A DNA stretch of 64,000 bases, taken from NCBI RefSeq assembly GCF_007679345.1, contig NZ_VEGH01000001.1, positions 62,001-126,000 of the forward strand. Reading direction: 5' to 3'. Below the pieces are notes generated by a model. The model was not told the origin of the DNA. It saw only the letters and a list, made by a program, of their open reading frames with translations, and made no database searches. The stretch comes from Cellulosimicrobium cellulans. Lineage in GTDB: Bacteria; Actinomycetota; Actinomycetes; Actinomycetales; Cellulomonadaceae. Below, in pieces: positions 53,029 to 64,000 of this stretch. The stretch's first letter is position 1; every line of letters starts with the position of its first letter. The position numbers and the translations under genes are program-made.

Positions 53029-54054
53029 TCAGCTGAACCCGATCGCGCGCTGCGCCACCCGGTACGCCAGCACCGAGACCCGGCGCCCTGCGGGGCCGGG
53101 CAGGTTGGAGATCTGCCCGAGCACCGACCAGCGGACCTTGCGGTACAGCCACGGGTCCTGCGCCCGGAGCTCGGACCACAGCCGGTCCTTCTCCGCCAGG
53201 TGCCCCCGCGTGCCCGCCCGGATGAGCAGGATCGACGAGACGGCGCAGATGATCTCGACGTAGTGCAGCCGGTACGCGCGCAGCCGCCGGTCGGCGACCC
53301 GCACCCGCGACAGGTGCTCGAGCATGAGCCGGTTCACCCGCAGCTGCTGGTCGATGCGCCGGATCATCACGGCCTCCTGCACCGACTGGTCCGACCGTCC
53401 GATGAAGTACCGGTACAGGTCGACGTCCAGGTAGTACAGGCTCGACACGTGCGCCAGCGGCACCAGGGCGTACAGGTTGTCCACGTAGAAGGTGTGCTCG
53501 GGCAGCACCAGGCCGGCCGCGCGCAGCACCTGCGTGCGGTAGGTCAGCGCGTGCATCATCAGGTACTGCCGCTTGGCGAACCGCCGGGTCTGCCCCCAGT
53601 GCAGCACCCGCCCCGCCGGCAGCGCACCCTGGTACCGCACGACGGTCTTGGTGCGCTTGCCGACCTTCTCGTAGACGAAGTTCGTCACCAGCAGGTCGAC
53701 CGGCCGCCCCGAGTCGAGGAACCCGCCCAGCGTCGCGAGCACGGACCCGAGCGCGGACCGGTCCAGCCAGTCGTCCGCGTCAACGACCTTGAGGTACTCG
53801 CCGCGCGCCTCGGCCAGCCCCGCGTTGATGGCCGACCCGTGCCCGCCGTTCGGCTTCGAGATGAGCCGCACGATGCCCGGGTGCGTGGTCTCGTACCGCC
53901 GCGCCAGGGCCGCGGTCCCGTCCGTCGAGCCGTCGTCCACGACCAGCACCTCGACGCCGTCGAACCCCACGAGGGAGTCCAGGGCGCGCGCGAGGTAGGC
54001 CTCCGCGTTGTACGCGGGGACGACGACGGACAGGACCGGGCTCACCGGGTTCAC
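53029..54054 (-). CDS. Family 2 glycosyltransferase
   Basis: 341 residues, GT-A fold. VSVVVPAYNAEAYLARALDSL at the N-terminus is the nucleotide site start (SVVVPAYN); DDGSTDGT and the metal-binding VVDADDW follow. No membrane segment in the catalytic domain; a helical C-terminus is possible. Overlaps the GtrA gene by 4 bp, so they are one operon. Donor and acceptor unknown; linkage to cell-surface glycan is inferred from GtrA and the nearby glf. Confidence 0.92.
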   Translation of the reverse strand: MNPVSPVLSVVVPAYNAEAYLARALDSLVGFDGVEVLVVDDGSTDGTAALARRYETTHPGIVRLISKPNGGHGSAINAGLAEARGEYLKVVDADDWLDRSALGSVLATLGGFLDSGRPVDLLVTNFVYEKVGKRTKTVVRYQGALPAGRVLHWGQTRRFAKRQYLMMHALTYRTQVLRAAGLVLPEHTFYVDNLYALVPLAHVSSLYYLDVDLYRYFIGRSDQSVQEAVMIRRIDQQLRVNRLMLEHLSRVRVADRRLRAYRLHYVEIICAVSSILLIRAGTRGHLAEKDRLWSELRAQDPWLYRKVRWSVLGQISNLPGPAGRRVSVLAYRVAQRAIGFS

Positions 54055-54689
54055 GCCGAGCGCACCTCCGTGGCGTCCGCGGCGGCGGCCGGGGCCGCGT
54101 CCTCGGGGACCTGCTTGAAGATGACCTTGAAGATCGGGAAGAACACCCAGAACGAGATCGCCGCGTTGATGATCATCGTGACGACGTCGGCCAGCGTCTC
54201 ACCGGTGCCGCCCATCCCCCACGTGTCGATGAACAGGTCGTAGATCGGCGCCTTGTACAGGCCCTGCAGGGCAGCGGCGATCAGGGTGATCACGACGTAC
54301 GCGATGGCGTACCAGCCGGCCGCCTTCGCGACCGAGGAGTTCGACTTGAAGGTGATGTTGCGCTGGGCGAAGAAGTTGATCACCTGCGCGATCAGCAGGG
54401 TGATCTGCACGGCGAGGAAGTATGCCAGCCCGCCCCCGCCGGCCGGCAGGGCCCCGGCGGCGTAGTCGAAGACGAAGTACTGCGAACCGTCCGGGTTGGA
54501 CCCGATCGGCCACACCTGGAACGACGTGTCGACCAGCGCCGTCATCCCGAACAGCCACTTGATGAGCGGCATGAGCGCGAGCTGCAGCACGGTGATGCCG
54601 TTGCTCAGCACGAAGAAGACGACGAACTGGGCGACGCCGGGACGCTTGGTGGCGAACCGGCCCCAGGCGTCCTTGAGACGGGTGAACAT
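54051..54689 (-). CDS. GtrA-like membrane protein
   Basis: 212 residues with four predicted membrane helices (FVVFFVLSNGITVLQLALMP, VQITLLIAQVINFFAQRNITF, and two more) and the GtrA signature NFFAQRNITFKS. An extra loop of about 35 residues lies between helices one and two. Members help flip or present polyprenyl-linked sugars. Translationally coupled to the GT2 gene. Confidence 0.9.
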   Translation of the reverse strand: MFTRLKDAWGRFATKRPGVAQFVVFFVLSNGITVLQLALMPLIKWLFGMTALVDTSFQVWPIGSNPDGSQYFVFDYAAGALPAGGGGLAYFLAVQITLLIAQVINFFAQRNITFKSNSSVAKAAGWYAIAYVVITLIAAALQGLYKAPIYDLFIDTWGMGGTGETLADVVTMIINAAISFWVFFPIFKVIFKQVPEDAAPAAAADATEVRSA

Positions 54690-54714
54690 GCGAGCGGGTC
54701 TCTCTTCCGGGAGG

Positions 54715-57117
54715 TCAGGCGTCGCCGCGCAGCTGGCGGGCGGTGGCGCGGTTGGCGCGGCGGTTGCGGACGAACCCGCGGATGGTGGCGCCGGCGCCGG
54801 AGAAGAAGTGGCCGTTGACGATGCGGACGATGCCGTCGACCATCTCGGCGCTGACCATGCCGTTGGTCATCTTCCCGATGGCCCGGAACGGCATGTTGAG
54901 CAGGAACAGGATGTTCAGGTCCGGCTTGCCCTTGCGGTCGGCGCGGTCGCGCAGCAGCGCGAGCACCCGGTAGGCGAGCCGGGCCAGCGGGCTGCGCGCG
55001 GTCTGCATCCGGCCGAGGGCGTCGTTCACGCCCAGCGGCCCGGACCAGGACGCCGGCGGGACCGGCCGGCCGAGCAGCGCCGCGAAGTCGGCGTCGGGCA
55101 CGTGCCGCACCTCCCCGGTGCGGTACCGGACCGGGACCGGGTCCTCCGCCACCGGCGGCACGGTCCCGGCCACCTCGACGGTGGCCTTCTCGGACAGGTC
55201 GGCGACGTTCGCGCCGGCCAGCACGGTCCAGGTGCCGCGCTCGACCTGCCAGGCGCCGGTGCCGACGTCGAAGTGCCGGAACGCCGCGTCACCCAGGGGG
55301 ACGGTGACGGTGGTCGACTCCCCCGGGGCGAGCTCGACACGGGCGAACCCGGCGAGCGTGCGGTCCGGCCGGTGCACGCCCGACGACTCGCGCCGCACGT
55401 ACACCTGCACCACGTCCGAGCCGGCGACGGCGCCCGTGTTCGTCACGGTCACCGTGGCGGCGTCGGCCGTCGCGGTCAGACCGGAGTACGCGAACGAGGT
55501 GTACGACAGCCCGAAGCCGAACGGGAACGTCACCGGCACCCCGGCGGTCGTGTAGTACCGGTACCCGACGAACAGCCCCTCGCGGTACTCGGCGGTCCGC
55601 TGCTGCCCCGGGAACGTGTCCGCCGTCGGGGTGTCGGACAGCCGCACCGGCACGGTCTCGGCGAGCCGCCCCGCCGGGTTCGCGGCGCCGGTCAGCACGT
55701 CGAGCAGCCCGCCCGCACCGGCCTGGCCGGACAGGTAGCCGTGGACCAGCGCCTGCGCGGAGCCGAGCCACGGCATCTCGACGACGCCACCGGCGGCCAG
55801 CACCACGACGGTGCGCGGGTTCGCGGCGTGCACGGCCTCGAGCAGCTCGGTCTGCGCCGCGTGCAGCGTGAGGGTCGACCGGTCCAGGCCCTCGGACTCG
55901 GCGATCTCGTCCAGGCCGAGGAACAGCAGGGCGACGTCGGCGCCGCGGGCCGCCTCGACGGCCTCGGCGCGCAGCGCGGCGTCGGGGGTGCCGTTGCGCC
56001 GGAAGCCAGCGGCGAACGCGGTCATCTCCAGCCCGGAGTCGCCGATCACGTCCAGGACCGAGTCCAGGCGGGTCGGGTTCACGGCGGAGGAGCCGGCGCC
56101 CTGGTAGCGCGGGGTGCGGGCGAAGTCGCCGATCACCGCGACCCGGGTCCCGGCGGCCAGCGGCAGGATCGCGTCCTCGTTCTTGAGCAGCACCGCGGAG
56201 CGGGCCGCGACCCGGCGGGCCAGCGCGTGGTGCGCGGCGTCGTCGACGGCCGGGGCCGTGCCGGGCTCGCGGGCCTCGGCCACGAGGCGCAGCACCTCGG
56301 CGGCGCGCGCGTCGAGGTCGGCCTCGGCGAGCGCGCCGGACCGCACGGCCGCGACGAGCTGGCGGGCGGAGTCGAGGCCCGCGGCCGGCATCTCGAGCGT
56401 CCCGCCCGCGGCCGCCGCGGCGACGATGTCGTTCGACCCGCCCCAGTCGGAGATCACCGCGCCGTCGAAGCCCCACTCGCCGCGCAGCACCGTCTGCAGC
56501 AGGAACGGGTCCTCGTGGGCGTACGTGCCGTTCACCAGGTTGTACGACGACATGATCGTCCGCGGCCGCGCGGTCTCGACGACGATCCCGAACGCGGTCA
56601 GGTAGATCTCCCGCAGCGTCCGCTCGTCGACCACCGAGTCCGACGCCATCCGGCGCAGCTCCTGGGAGTTCGCCGCGTAGTGCTTCGGGCACGCCGCCAC
56701 CCCCGCGGACTGGATGCCCCGCACGTACCCGGCGGCCATCCGCCCCGCCAGCAGCGGGTCCTCGGAGAAGTACTCGAAGTTCCGCCCGCCCAGCGGCGAG
56801 CGCTTGATGTTCAACCCCGGACCCAGCAGCACGTCCACGTCCTGCGCCGCGGCCTCGGCGCCCAGCGCCCGGCCGACCTCCTCGGCCAGCTCGGGGTCCC
56901 AGGTGTTCGCCACCGCCGCGGCCGTCGGGAAGCAGGTCGCCGGCTGCGACTCCGCGATCCCGAGGTGGTCCGCCGCGCCGGTCTGCTTGCGCACCCCGTG
57001 CGGGCCGTCCGCCAGCCAGAGCGACCGCACCGAGTGCCGCGGCAGGTCGTACGTCTCCCAGACCGTCTTGCCGGTCAGCAGGGCGGCCTTCTCCAGCAGG
57101 GTCAGGTTCTCGATCAT
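54715..57117 (-). CDS. GH3 family beta-glycosidase, soluble
   Basis: 800 residues in the usual order: TIM barrel (about 1-300), alpha/beta sandwich (about 310-530), fibronectin-III-like domain (about 590-660), then a helical extension of about 110 residues rich in Arg/Leu. Nucleophile Asp224 in VISDWGG; GRNFEYFSEDP at 111-121 and KHY at 145-147 shape the sugar site. No signal peptide, so cytosolic. ATG behind GAGGAC. Substrate is probably a beta-linked gluco- or galacto-oligosaccharide; not determinable. Confidence 0.93.
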   Translation of the reverse strand: MIENLTLLEKAALLTGKTVWETYDLPRHSVRSLWLADGPHGVRKQTGAADHLGIAESQPATCFPTAAAVANTWDPELAEEVGRALGAEAAAQDVDVLLGPGLNIKRSPLGGRNFEYFSEDPLLAGRMAAGYVRGIQSAGVAACPKHYAANSQELRRMASDSVVDERTLREIYLTAFGIVVETARPRTIMSSYNLVNGTYAHEDPFLLQTVLRGEWGFDGAVISDWGGSNDIVAAAAAGGTLEMPAAGLDSARQLVAAVRSGALAEADLDARAAEVLRLVAEAREPGTAPAVDDAAHHALARRVAARSAVLLKNEDAILPLAAGTRVAVIGDFARTPRYQGAGSSAVNPTRLDSVLDVIGDSGLEMTAFAAGFRRNGTPDAALRAEAVEAARGADVALLFLGLDEIAESEGLDRSTLTLHAAQTELLEAVHAANPRTVVVLAAGGVVEMPWLGSAQALVHGYLSGQAGAGGLLDVLTGAANPAGRLAETVPVRLSDTPTADTFPGQQRTAEYREGLFVGYRYYTTAGVPVTFPFGFGLSYTSFAYSGLTATADAATVTVTNTGAVAGSDVVQVYVRRESSGVHRPDRTLAGFARVELAPGESTTVTVPLGDAAFRHFDVGTGAWQVERGTWTVLAGANVADLSEKATVEVAGTVPPVAEDPVPVRYRTGEVRHVPDADFAALLGRPVPPASWSGPLGVNDALGRMQTARSPLARLAYRVLALLRDRADRKGKPDLNILFLLNMPFRAIGKMTNGMVSAEMVDGIVRIVNGHFFSGAGATIRGFVRNRRANRATARQLRGDA

Positions 57118-57179
57118 GACGTCCTCGGCGGTGGTGCGGCGTGGCGGTGGTTCGGGGGTCCGGGGTCGCGGCCCCGGTC

Positions 57180-57214
57180 GCCGGGCCGGCAGTGGTGGGC
57201 ACTGCCGGCCCGGC
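57180..57214. terminator. Terminator of the permuted GH3 gene
   Basis: Perfect 14-bp stem, GCCGGGCCGGCAGT with its complement, 7-nt loop, 16 bp past the stop codon. Confidence 0.8.
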
Positions 57215-57230
57215 AGGGCGTCTCAGCGGG

Positions 57231-60224
57231 TCAGTGCCCCGCGGAGACCGGCTCGGCGTCGCCCTGCGGCGCCGCCGGCTCGGCGGTCTTCCGGTGCCGG
57301 AGGACGCGCCGGGTCACCAGGAGCGCACCGGCCACGACGAGCAGGCCGACCAGGATCGACGCGCCGATCTGGATGTAGACCCAGGTGGGCGGGGTGTAGG
57401 AGACCGTGGCCCCCGGTGCCAGCCCGTTCATCGCGTTGGAGTTCGCGACCGTGAACAGGATGTTGTGGGTCGCCTCGCGGATGTCCGACACCGCCTTGGC
57501 CGAGGAGGTGTCCCCGAACGACTTCGACGGCTGGAAGGTGAGCGTCAGGTCGGTGCCGGCGCTGATGCTCTGGTTCGGGTTCATGTACGGGTAGAGGTTG
57601 AAGTCCGAGATGGCGAAGCCCTCGAAGCCCCACTCCCCGCGCAGCACGTTCGTCATGAGCGCCTCGGAGCCGCCGGCCCAGGTGGCGCCGATCCGGTTGA
57701 ACGAGCTCATGATCGCGGTGGAGCCGACCGTGGTCGTCTCGATCGTGCCCTCGTCGTCGGCGAGGTACGGGACCTCCATCGAGATGTTCTTGACGGCCAT
57801 CTCGAACGGCTTGAGGTAGATCTCGCGGATCGTCTGCTCGGTCGCCCAGGTGGCGATGCCGTTGTTGACCCGGTTGGTCTCCTGGTCGTTCAGCGCGAAG
57901 TGCTTGAGCGTGGTGTAGACGCCCTTCTCCGCCGCGCCGTTGGCGACCGAGGTCATCATCCGGCCGGACAGGAACGGGTCCTCCGAGTAGTACTCGAAGT
58001 TCCGGCCCGCGAACGGCGAGCGGTGCAGGTTGGCCGCCGGGGCGTACCAGCCGTTGATGTCCTTGAACATCGCCTCGTTGCCGAGCATCTCGCCCATCGC
58101 GCGGCCCAGGTCCACGTCCCACGTCTGCGCGATGAGGAACTCGGACGGGTAGGCCACGCCGTTGATCGACGAGTTGATGAAGGACGAGAAGCCGGCCGGG
58201 CCGTCGGGCTCGGTGGTCTGCGGCTTGCCGATCGAGCCGATGGCGGCGGTCTGGTACGCGCCGTTGAGCAGCATGTCGGTCATGTCGCCGACGCTCAGCG
58301 AGTCGAGCAGCTCGTCCCACTGCGGGTCGTCCTTGGGCAGGCCGCGCAGGTCGATCAGCGACAGCTCGGTGCTGGCGCCGGTCGTCGGCATCTCGCCGTC
58401 GAAGGCGTCCGCCTCGGCGTCGACGTCCCAGGCCGCGAAGCCCTCGGCGACGGCGTCGCTCGCGACCAGCTGGTCACCGGTCGGCGCGGTCGGGAAGGTG
58501 CCGGCGAAGTCCGCGCGGGACATCGCCACGATCGTGCCGTCCTCCGGCTCGGTGCTGAACTGCGCCGAGACGTCGTCGAACTGGTTGGTGACCTCGGCCA
58601 GGTCGGTCGAGCGGTGGTTCTCGCCGGAGTACACGACGTCGGAGTCGACGGTGTAGGTGATCGGCTCGGTGCCGGCGGCGACGGTGTGCGAGTCGGTGCG
58701 GACCGAGATCGCGTAGTCCCCGGCCTCCAGCACGTAGGCGCCGGCGTCCGCGTAGTCGTAGGACGCCATGTCCTCGACCGGGAGCTCCAGGGTCACGGAC
58801 TCGCTCGCACCCGGCTCGATGACGCCGGTCTTGGCGAAGTCGCCGAGGACGACCTCGGACTTCTCGATGCCGCCCGGGGTGTACGGGGCGGTGTAGTACA
58901 GCTCGACGACGTCCTTGCCCGCGACGGTCCCGGTGTTGGTCACGTCGACGGTCACGGCGATGGTGCCGTCCACCTCACCGGCCTGCGTGTCCGTGACGGA
59001 CCAGGCGAAGTCGGTGTACGACAGGCCGTAGCCGAACGGGTACACGACGGCCTCGTCGTAGTCGAGGAAGCCCTCGGCCGCGGCGGTCTCGTAGTACCGG
59101 TACCCGAAGTAGATGCCCTCGGCGTAGTTCACGAACGGCGCCTCGTCGGTCACGGTCGCGTTCGACGTCGCGGTCTCGACCGCCGACACCGGGTAGGACA
59201 CCGACAGGTTGTCGTAGAGGAACCCGCCGAAGTTGACGAAGGTCGGGTCGGCGGTGAAGTCCGCGGCCCACAGGTCCGAGGTGCGCCCGGACGGGTTGAC
59301 GTCGCCCGACAGGATGCTGCCGACGGCGTTCAGGCCGGTGGCGCCCGGGGAGCCGGCGAGCAGGATCGCGTCGACCCCGGTGTCCGCCTGCAGGTCGCCC
59401 ATCTCGATGGTGGTCGAGGAGTTCACGACGATCACGACGGTGTCGAAGTTCGCCTTGGCGAGCTCGACCAGGTCCTTCTCGTCCTTGTTCAGCTCGAGCT
59501 GGTGCTGGCCGGGCTCCGCGTTGTCGTCCCAGTCGGACATGTCGCGGGTCAGGTCGCCGCCCTCGCCGCCGGGGCGGCCGATGTAGACGACCGCGGCGTC
59601 GGAGTAGTCGGCGAAGGACGAGGACTGCGCCTCGTAGCCGTCGACCGGCATCTCGCCGATGAAGTAGGTCGAGATGTCCGGGCGGTCCATCTCGATGAAG
59701 CCGCGCGGGTTCTCGGCGGCGTACGCCTCGATCGCGCCGTACACGGCGTCGTTCACGGTGAAGCCGGCGTTCTCCAGGCCCTGCCGCGCGTTCACGGCCG
59801 AGTTGGTGTCCACCGAGCCGGAGCCGGAGCCGCCGAACACGGGGTCCGCGGCCGCGCGGCCGAGCATGGTCACGCTGGACCCGGCCGCCAGGGGCAGCGC
59901 GGCGCCCTCGTTCTTCGCCAGGACGATGCCGGCGCCGGAGATCTCCTCGACGAGCTCCTTCGCCGCGGCGTCGACGTCGTCGATGCTGTCGAAGTCCGCG
60001 CTGTAGTACTCGGTGTCCCAGTCGGCCGACTCCTCGGCGTTCGTGAACTCGTACGTGCCCGAGCCGAACTGGGAGGCGACCCAGCCGCCGGCGACGACGA
60101 GCGCGATGTTCGCGACCACCGCGATCACGGTGACCAGCGAGAGCACCGGCACCCAGATCCACAGGTACTTCTTGTTCGACATCGGCCTCTTCGCGCGATC
60201 GGCGTTCTTCGCCCTGGCGTTCAC
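57231..60224 (-). CDS. Circularly permuted GH3 with membrane anchors at both ends
   Basis: 997 residues from GTG 60224, with GAGGAGG six bases upstream. Basic N-terminus, membrane helix at about 21-48, then the GH3 C-terminal sandwich (VTMLGRAAADPVFGGSGSGS), fibronectin-III-like segment (about 420-520), and only then the TIM barrel with GRNFEYYSEDP, KHFALNDQE and nucleophile Asp874 in AISDFN. A second helix at about 948-970 is followed by RRVLRHRK. Topology puts the whole catalytic body outside, held at both ends. Permuted GH3s are known, but the double anchor is unusual. Substrate unknown. Confidence 0.9.
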   Translation of the reverse strand: MNARAKNADRAKRPMSNKKYLWIWVPVLSLVTVIAVVANIALVVAGGWVASQFGSGTYEFTNAEESADWDTEYYSADFDSIDDVDAAAKELVEEISGAGIVLAKNEGAALPLAAGSSVTMLGRAAADPVFGGSGSGSVDTNSAVNARQGLENAGFTVNDAVYGAIEAYAAENPRGFIEMDRPDISTYFIGEMPVDGYEAQSSSFADYSDAAVVYIGRPGGEGGDLTRDMSDWDDNAEPGQHQLELNKDEKDLVELAKANFDTVVIVVNSSTTIEMGDLQADTGVDAILLAGSPGATGLNAVGSILSGDVNPSGRTSDLWAADFTADPTFVNFGGFLYDNLSVSYPVSAVETATSNATVTDEAPFVNYAEGIYFGYRYYETAAAEGFLDYDEAVVYPFGYGLSYTDFAWSVTDTQAGEVDGTIAVTVDVTNTGTVAGKDVVELYYTAPYTPGGIEKSEVVLGDFAKTGVIEPGASESVTLELPVEDMASYDYADAGAYVLEAGDYAISVRTDSHTVAAGTEPITYTVDSDVVYSGENHRSTDLAEVTNQFDDVSAQFSTEPEDGTIVAMSRADFAGTFPTAPTGDQLVASDAVAEGFAAWDVDAEADAFDGEMPTTGASTELSLIDLRGLPKDDPQWDELLDSLSVGDMTDMLLNGAYQTAAIGSIGKPQTTEPDGPAGFSSFINSSINGVAYPSEFLIAQTWDVDLGRAMGEMLGNEAMFKDINGWYAPAANLHRSPFAGRNFEYYSEDPFLSGRMMTSVANGAAEKGVYTTLKHFALNDQETNRVNNGIATWATEQTIREIYLKPFEMAVKNISMEVPYLADDEGTIETTTVGSTAIMSSFNRIGATWAGGSEALMTNVLRGEWGFEGFAISDFNLYPYMNPNQSISAGTDLTLTFQPSKSFGDTSSAKAVSDIREATHNILFTVANSNAMNGLAPGATVSYTPPTWVYIQIGASILVGLLVVAGALLVTRRVLRHRKTAEPAAPQGDAEPVSAGH

Positions 60225-60324
60225 AACATTCCTCCTCGAGTGCTGACCGGCGATCAGGCTAGGTGCGCCGATCGGGGCCGTCCGGCGCGGCAGCACGATC
60301 AGTCGGTTTCGCGGCACGGACTGT

Positions 60325-60348
60325 CACGGGCCGCGGACCCGGCCCGTG
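60325..60348. terminator. Hairpin after the small lipoprotein gene
   Basis: CACGGGCC pairs with GGCCCGTG over an 8-nt loop, 40 bp beyond the lipoprotein stop on the minus strand. Confidence 0.5.
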
Positions 60349-60388
60349 CCCGGCCCCCTCGGGACCGGGCGACGGGCGGGTGTACGGG

Positions 60389-60814
60389 CTACTCCGTGAC
60401 CTCGGTGATGGTCCCGTCCTGGTCGATCTGCCAGGTCTGGCCGGTCTCGGCGGAGTCGCCGTCGATCGTGTACTTGCCGTCCTCGATGTTGACGGTCCCC
60501 TGGATGCGGGACGCCGCCTCGGAGGCGGTGTAGGGCACCACGAGCAGGCCGTACTTGACGGTCGGCGCCGAGACGTCGCTCGCGAGCATGATCTGGGCCC
60601 AGGAGTCGTCCTCGGCCAGCGCGTCGGCGACGGCGGTGCGGGCGTTCTCCAGGTCCTCGGCGATGTCCGACTCGGACGCCGCCTGCTCGCCGGCGGACGA
60701 GTCGTTGCTGCTGCTGCCGCCGCCGTCGTCGCTGCCGCAGGCGGTGAGGCCGAAGACGCCGGTGAGGGCGACCACGACGCCGAGGGCGGAGGTCAGGGCC
60801 TTGTTGCGCTTCAC
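60389..60814 (-). CDS. Small lipoprotein of unknown function
   Basis: 141 residues. Signal peptide with lipobox GLTAC, lipidated Cys26, then a Ser/Asp/Gly linker (about 27-50). The globular domain of about 90 residues is pilin-like in length, ending in IQGTVNIEDGKYTIDGDSAE and TWQIDQDGTITEV. GTG start behind AAGGAG. Placed between two extracellular GH3 genes, so it may be a partner or binding subunit; not recognised. Confidence 0.75.
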   Translation of the reverse strand: MKRNKALTSALGVVVALTGVFGLTACGSDDGGGSSSNDSSAGEQAASESDIAEDLENARTAVADALAEDDSWAQIMLASDVSAPTVKYGLLVVPYTASEAASRIQGTVNIEDGKYTIDGDSAETGQTWQIDQDGTITEVTE

Positions 60815-60864
60815 TTCTGTGCTCCTTGGTGGGTGCTGGCCGCGGGCCCACCCCGCGGCCGGGT

Positions 60865-60911
60865 CCGCCGGTGCGGGCGGCCGGCGTGCTGCCGGCCGCC
60901 CGCACCGGCGG
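60865..60911. terminator. Perfect 21-bp hairpin after the lipoprotein GH3 gene
   Basis: Arms 60865-60885 and 60891-60911 are exact reverse complements with a 5-nt GTGCT loop, starting 9 bp past the stop codon of the minus-strand GH3. Confidence 0.88.
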
Positions 60912-60919
60912 GTGGTGCG

Positions 60920-64000
<3,081 letters not shown>

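Noticed and set aside
57141..60533. 1130-codon plus-strand open frame opposite the permuted GH3
   Set aside because: Val/Arg/Gly-rich antisense frame with no motifs; the minus-strand GH3 is certain.

Overview
The window is about 74 percent GC by eye, with GTG starts, few Shine-Dalgarno-poor AT stretches and gene content typical of a Cellulomonas-like actinobacterium (Micrococcales). Supporting content includes DisA, RadA, a short iron-sulfur MutY, sugar importers without their own ATPase, an LAxTG cell-wall-anchored glycanase, and a UDP-galactopyranose mutase. The taxonomic statement is inference from gene content, not from a marker gene. No tRNA, rRNA, CRISPR array, transposase or phage gene was recognised. 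53 protein genes are described, two of them cut by the window edges.

Layout. 0-6.3 kb: a TetR regulator cut by the left edge, DNA-repair and second-messenger genes (radA, disA, mutY), a secreted-type membrane protein, an ArgA-like acetyltransferase and a second TetR gene. 6.3-12 kb: a glycerol locus, with a SorC-type regulator divergent from glpD-glpF-glpK. 12-15 kb: an Entner-Doudoroff end-module (eda-kdgK) with an IclR regulator. 15-25 kb: mgtE with a long leader carrying a short ORF, recQ, an AEC transporter, a hydrolase and aldo/keto reductase pair, trmL, and an amino-acid permease. 25-35 kb: a luciferase-like oxidoreductase, PadR with a DrrAB-like ABC exporter, a gamma-glutamyltranspeptidase, MarR with a DHA2-type MFS exporter, a second MarR, a NERD-like protein and msrB. 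35-42 kb: a DEAD-box helicase, a PilZ protein divergent from a GGDEF-EAL protein, then a three-gene SipW/TasA-like operon.

42-51 kb is an alpha-1,6-mannan utilisation locus. A surface-anchored GH76 mannanase is divergent from an operon of GH125 exo-mannosidase, two ABC permeases, a lipoprotein binding protein and a cytosolic GH76, followed by a GntR/LacI-type regulator. The same 11-bp dyad (ATATTSAATAT) overlaps the promoter of all three transcription units, which suggests one regulator controls import and both digestion steps.

53-64 kb is a cell-surface glycan region. It holds a GT2 glycosyltransferase, a GtrA membrane protein, three GH3 enzymes of three different architectures (soluble, circularly permuted with a membrane anchor at each end, and lipoprotein), a small lipoprotein, and the start of glf (UDP-Galp mutase).

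Two signals run through the whole window. First, nearly every gene end carries a long GC-rich hairpin, some perfect over 14-22 bp. A subset is composite, built from two direct and two inverted copies of a short element-specific motif. Second, several genes appear to be leaderless, with a -10-like hexamer only 6-7 bases before the start codon.
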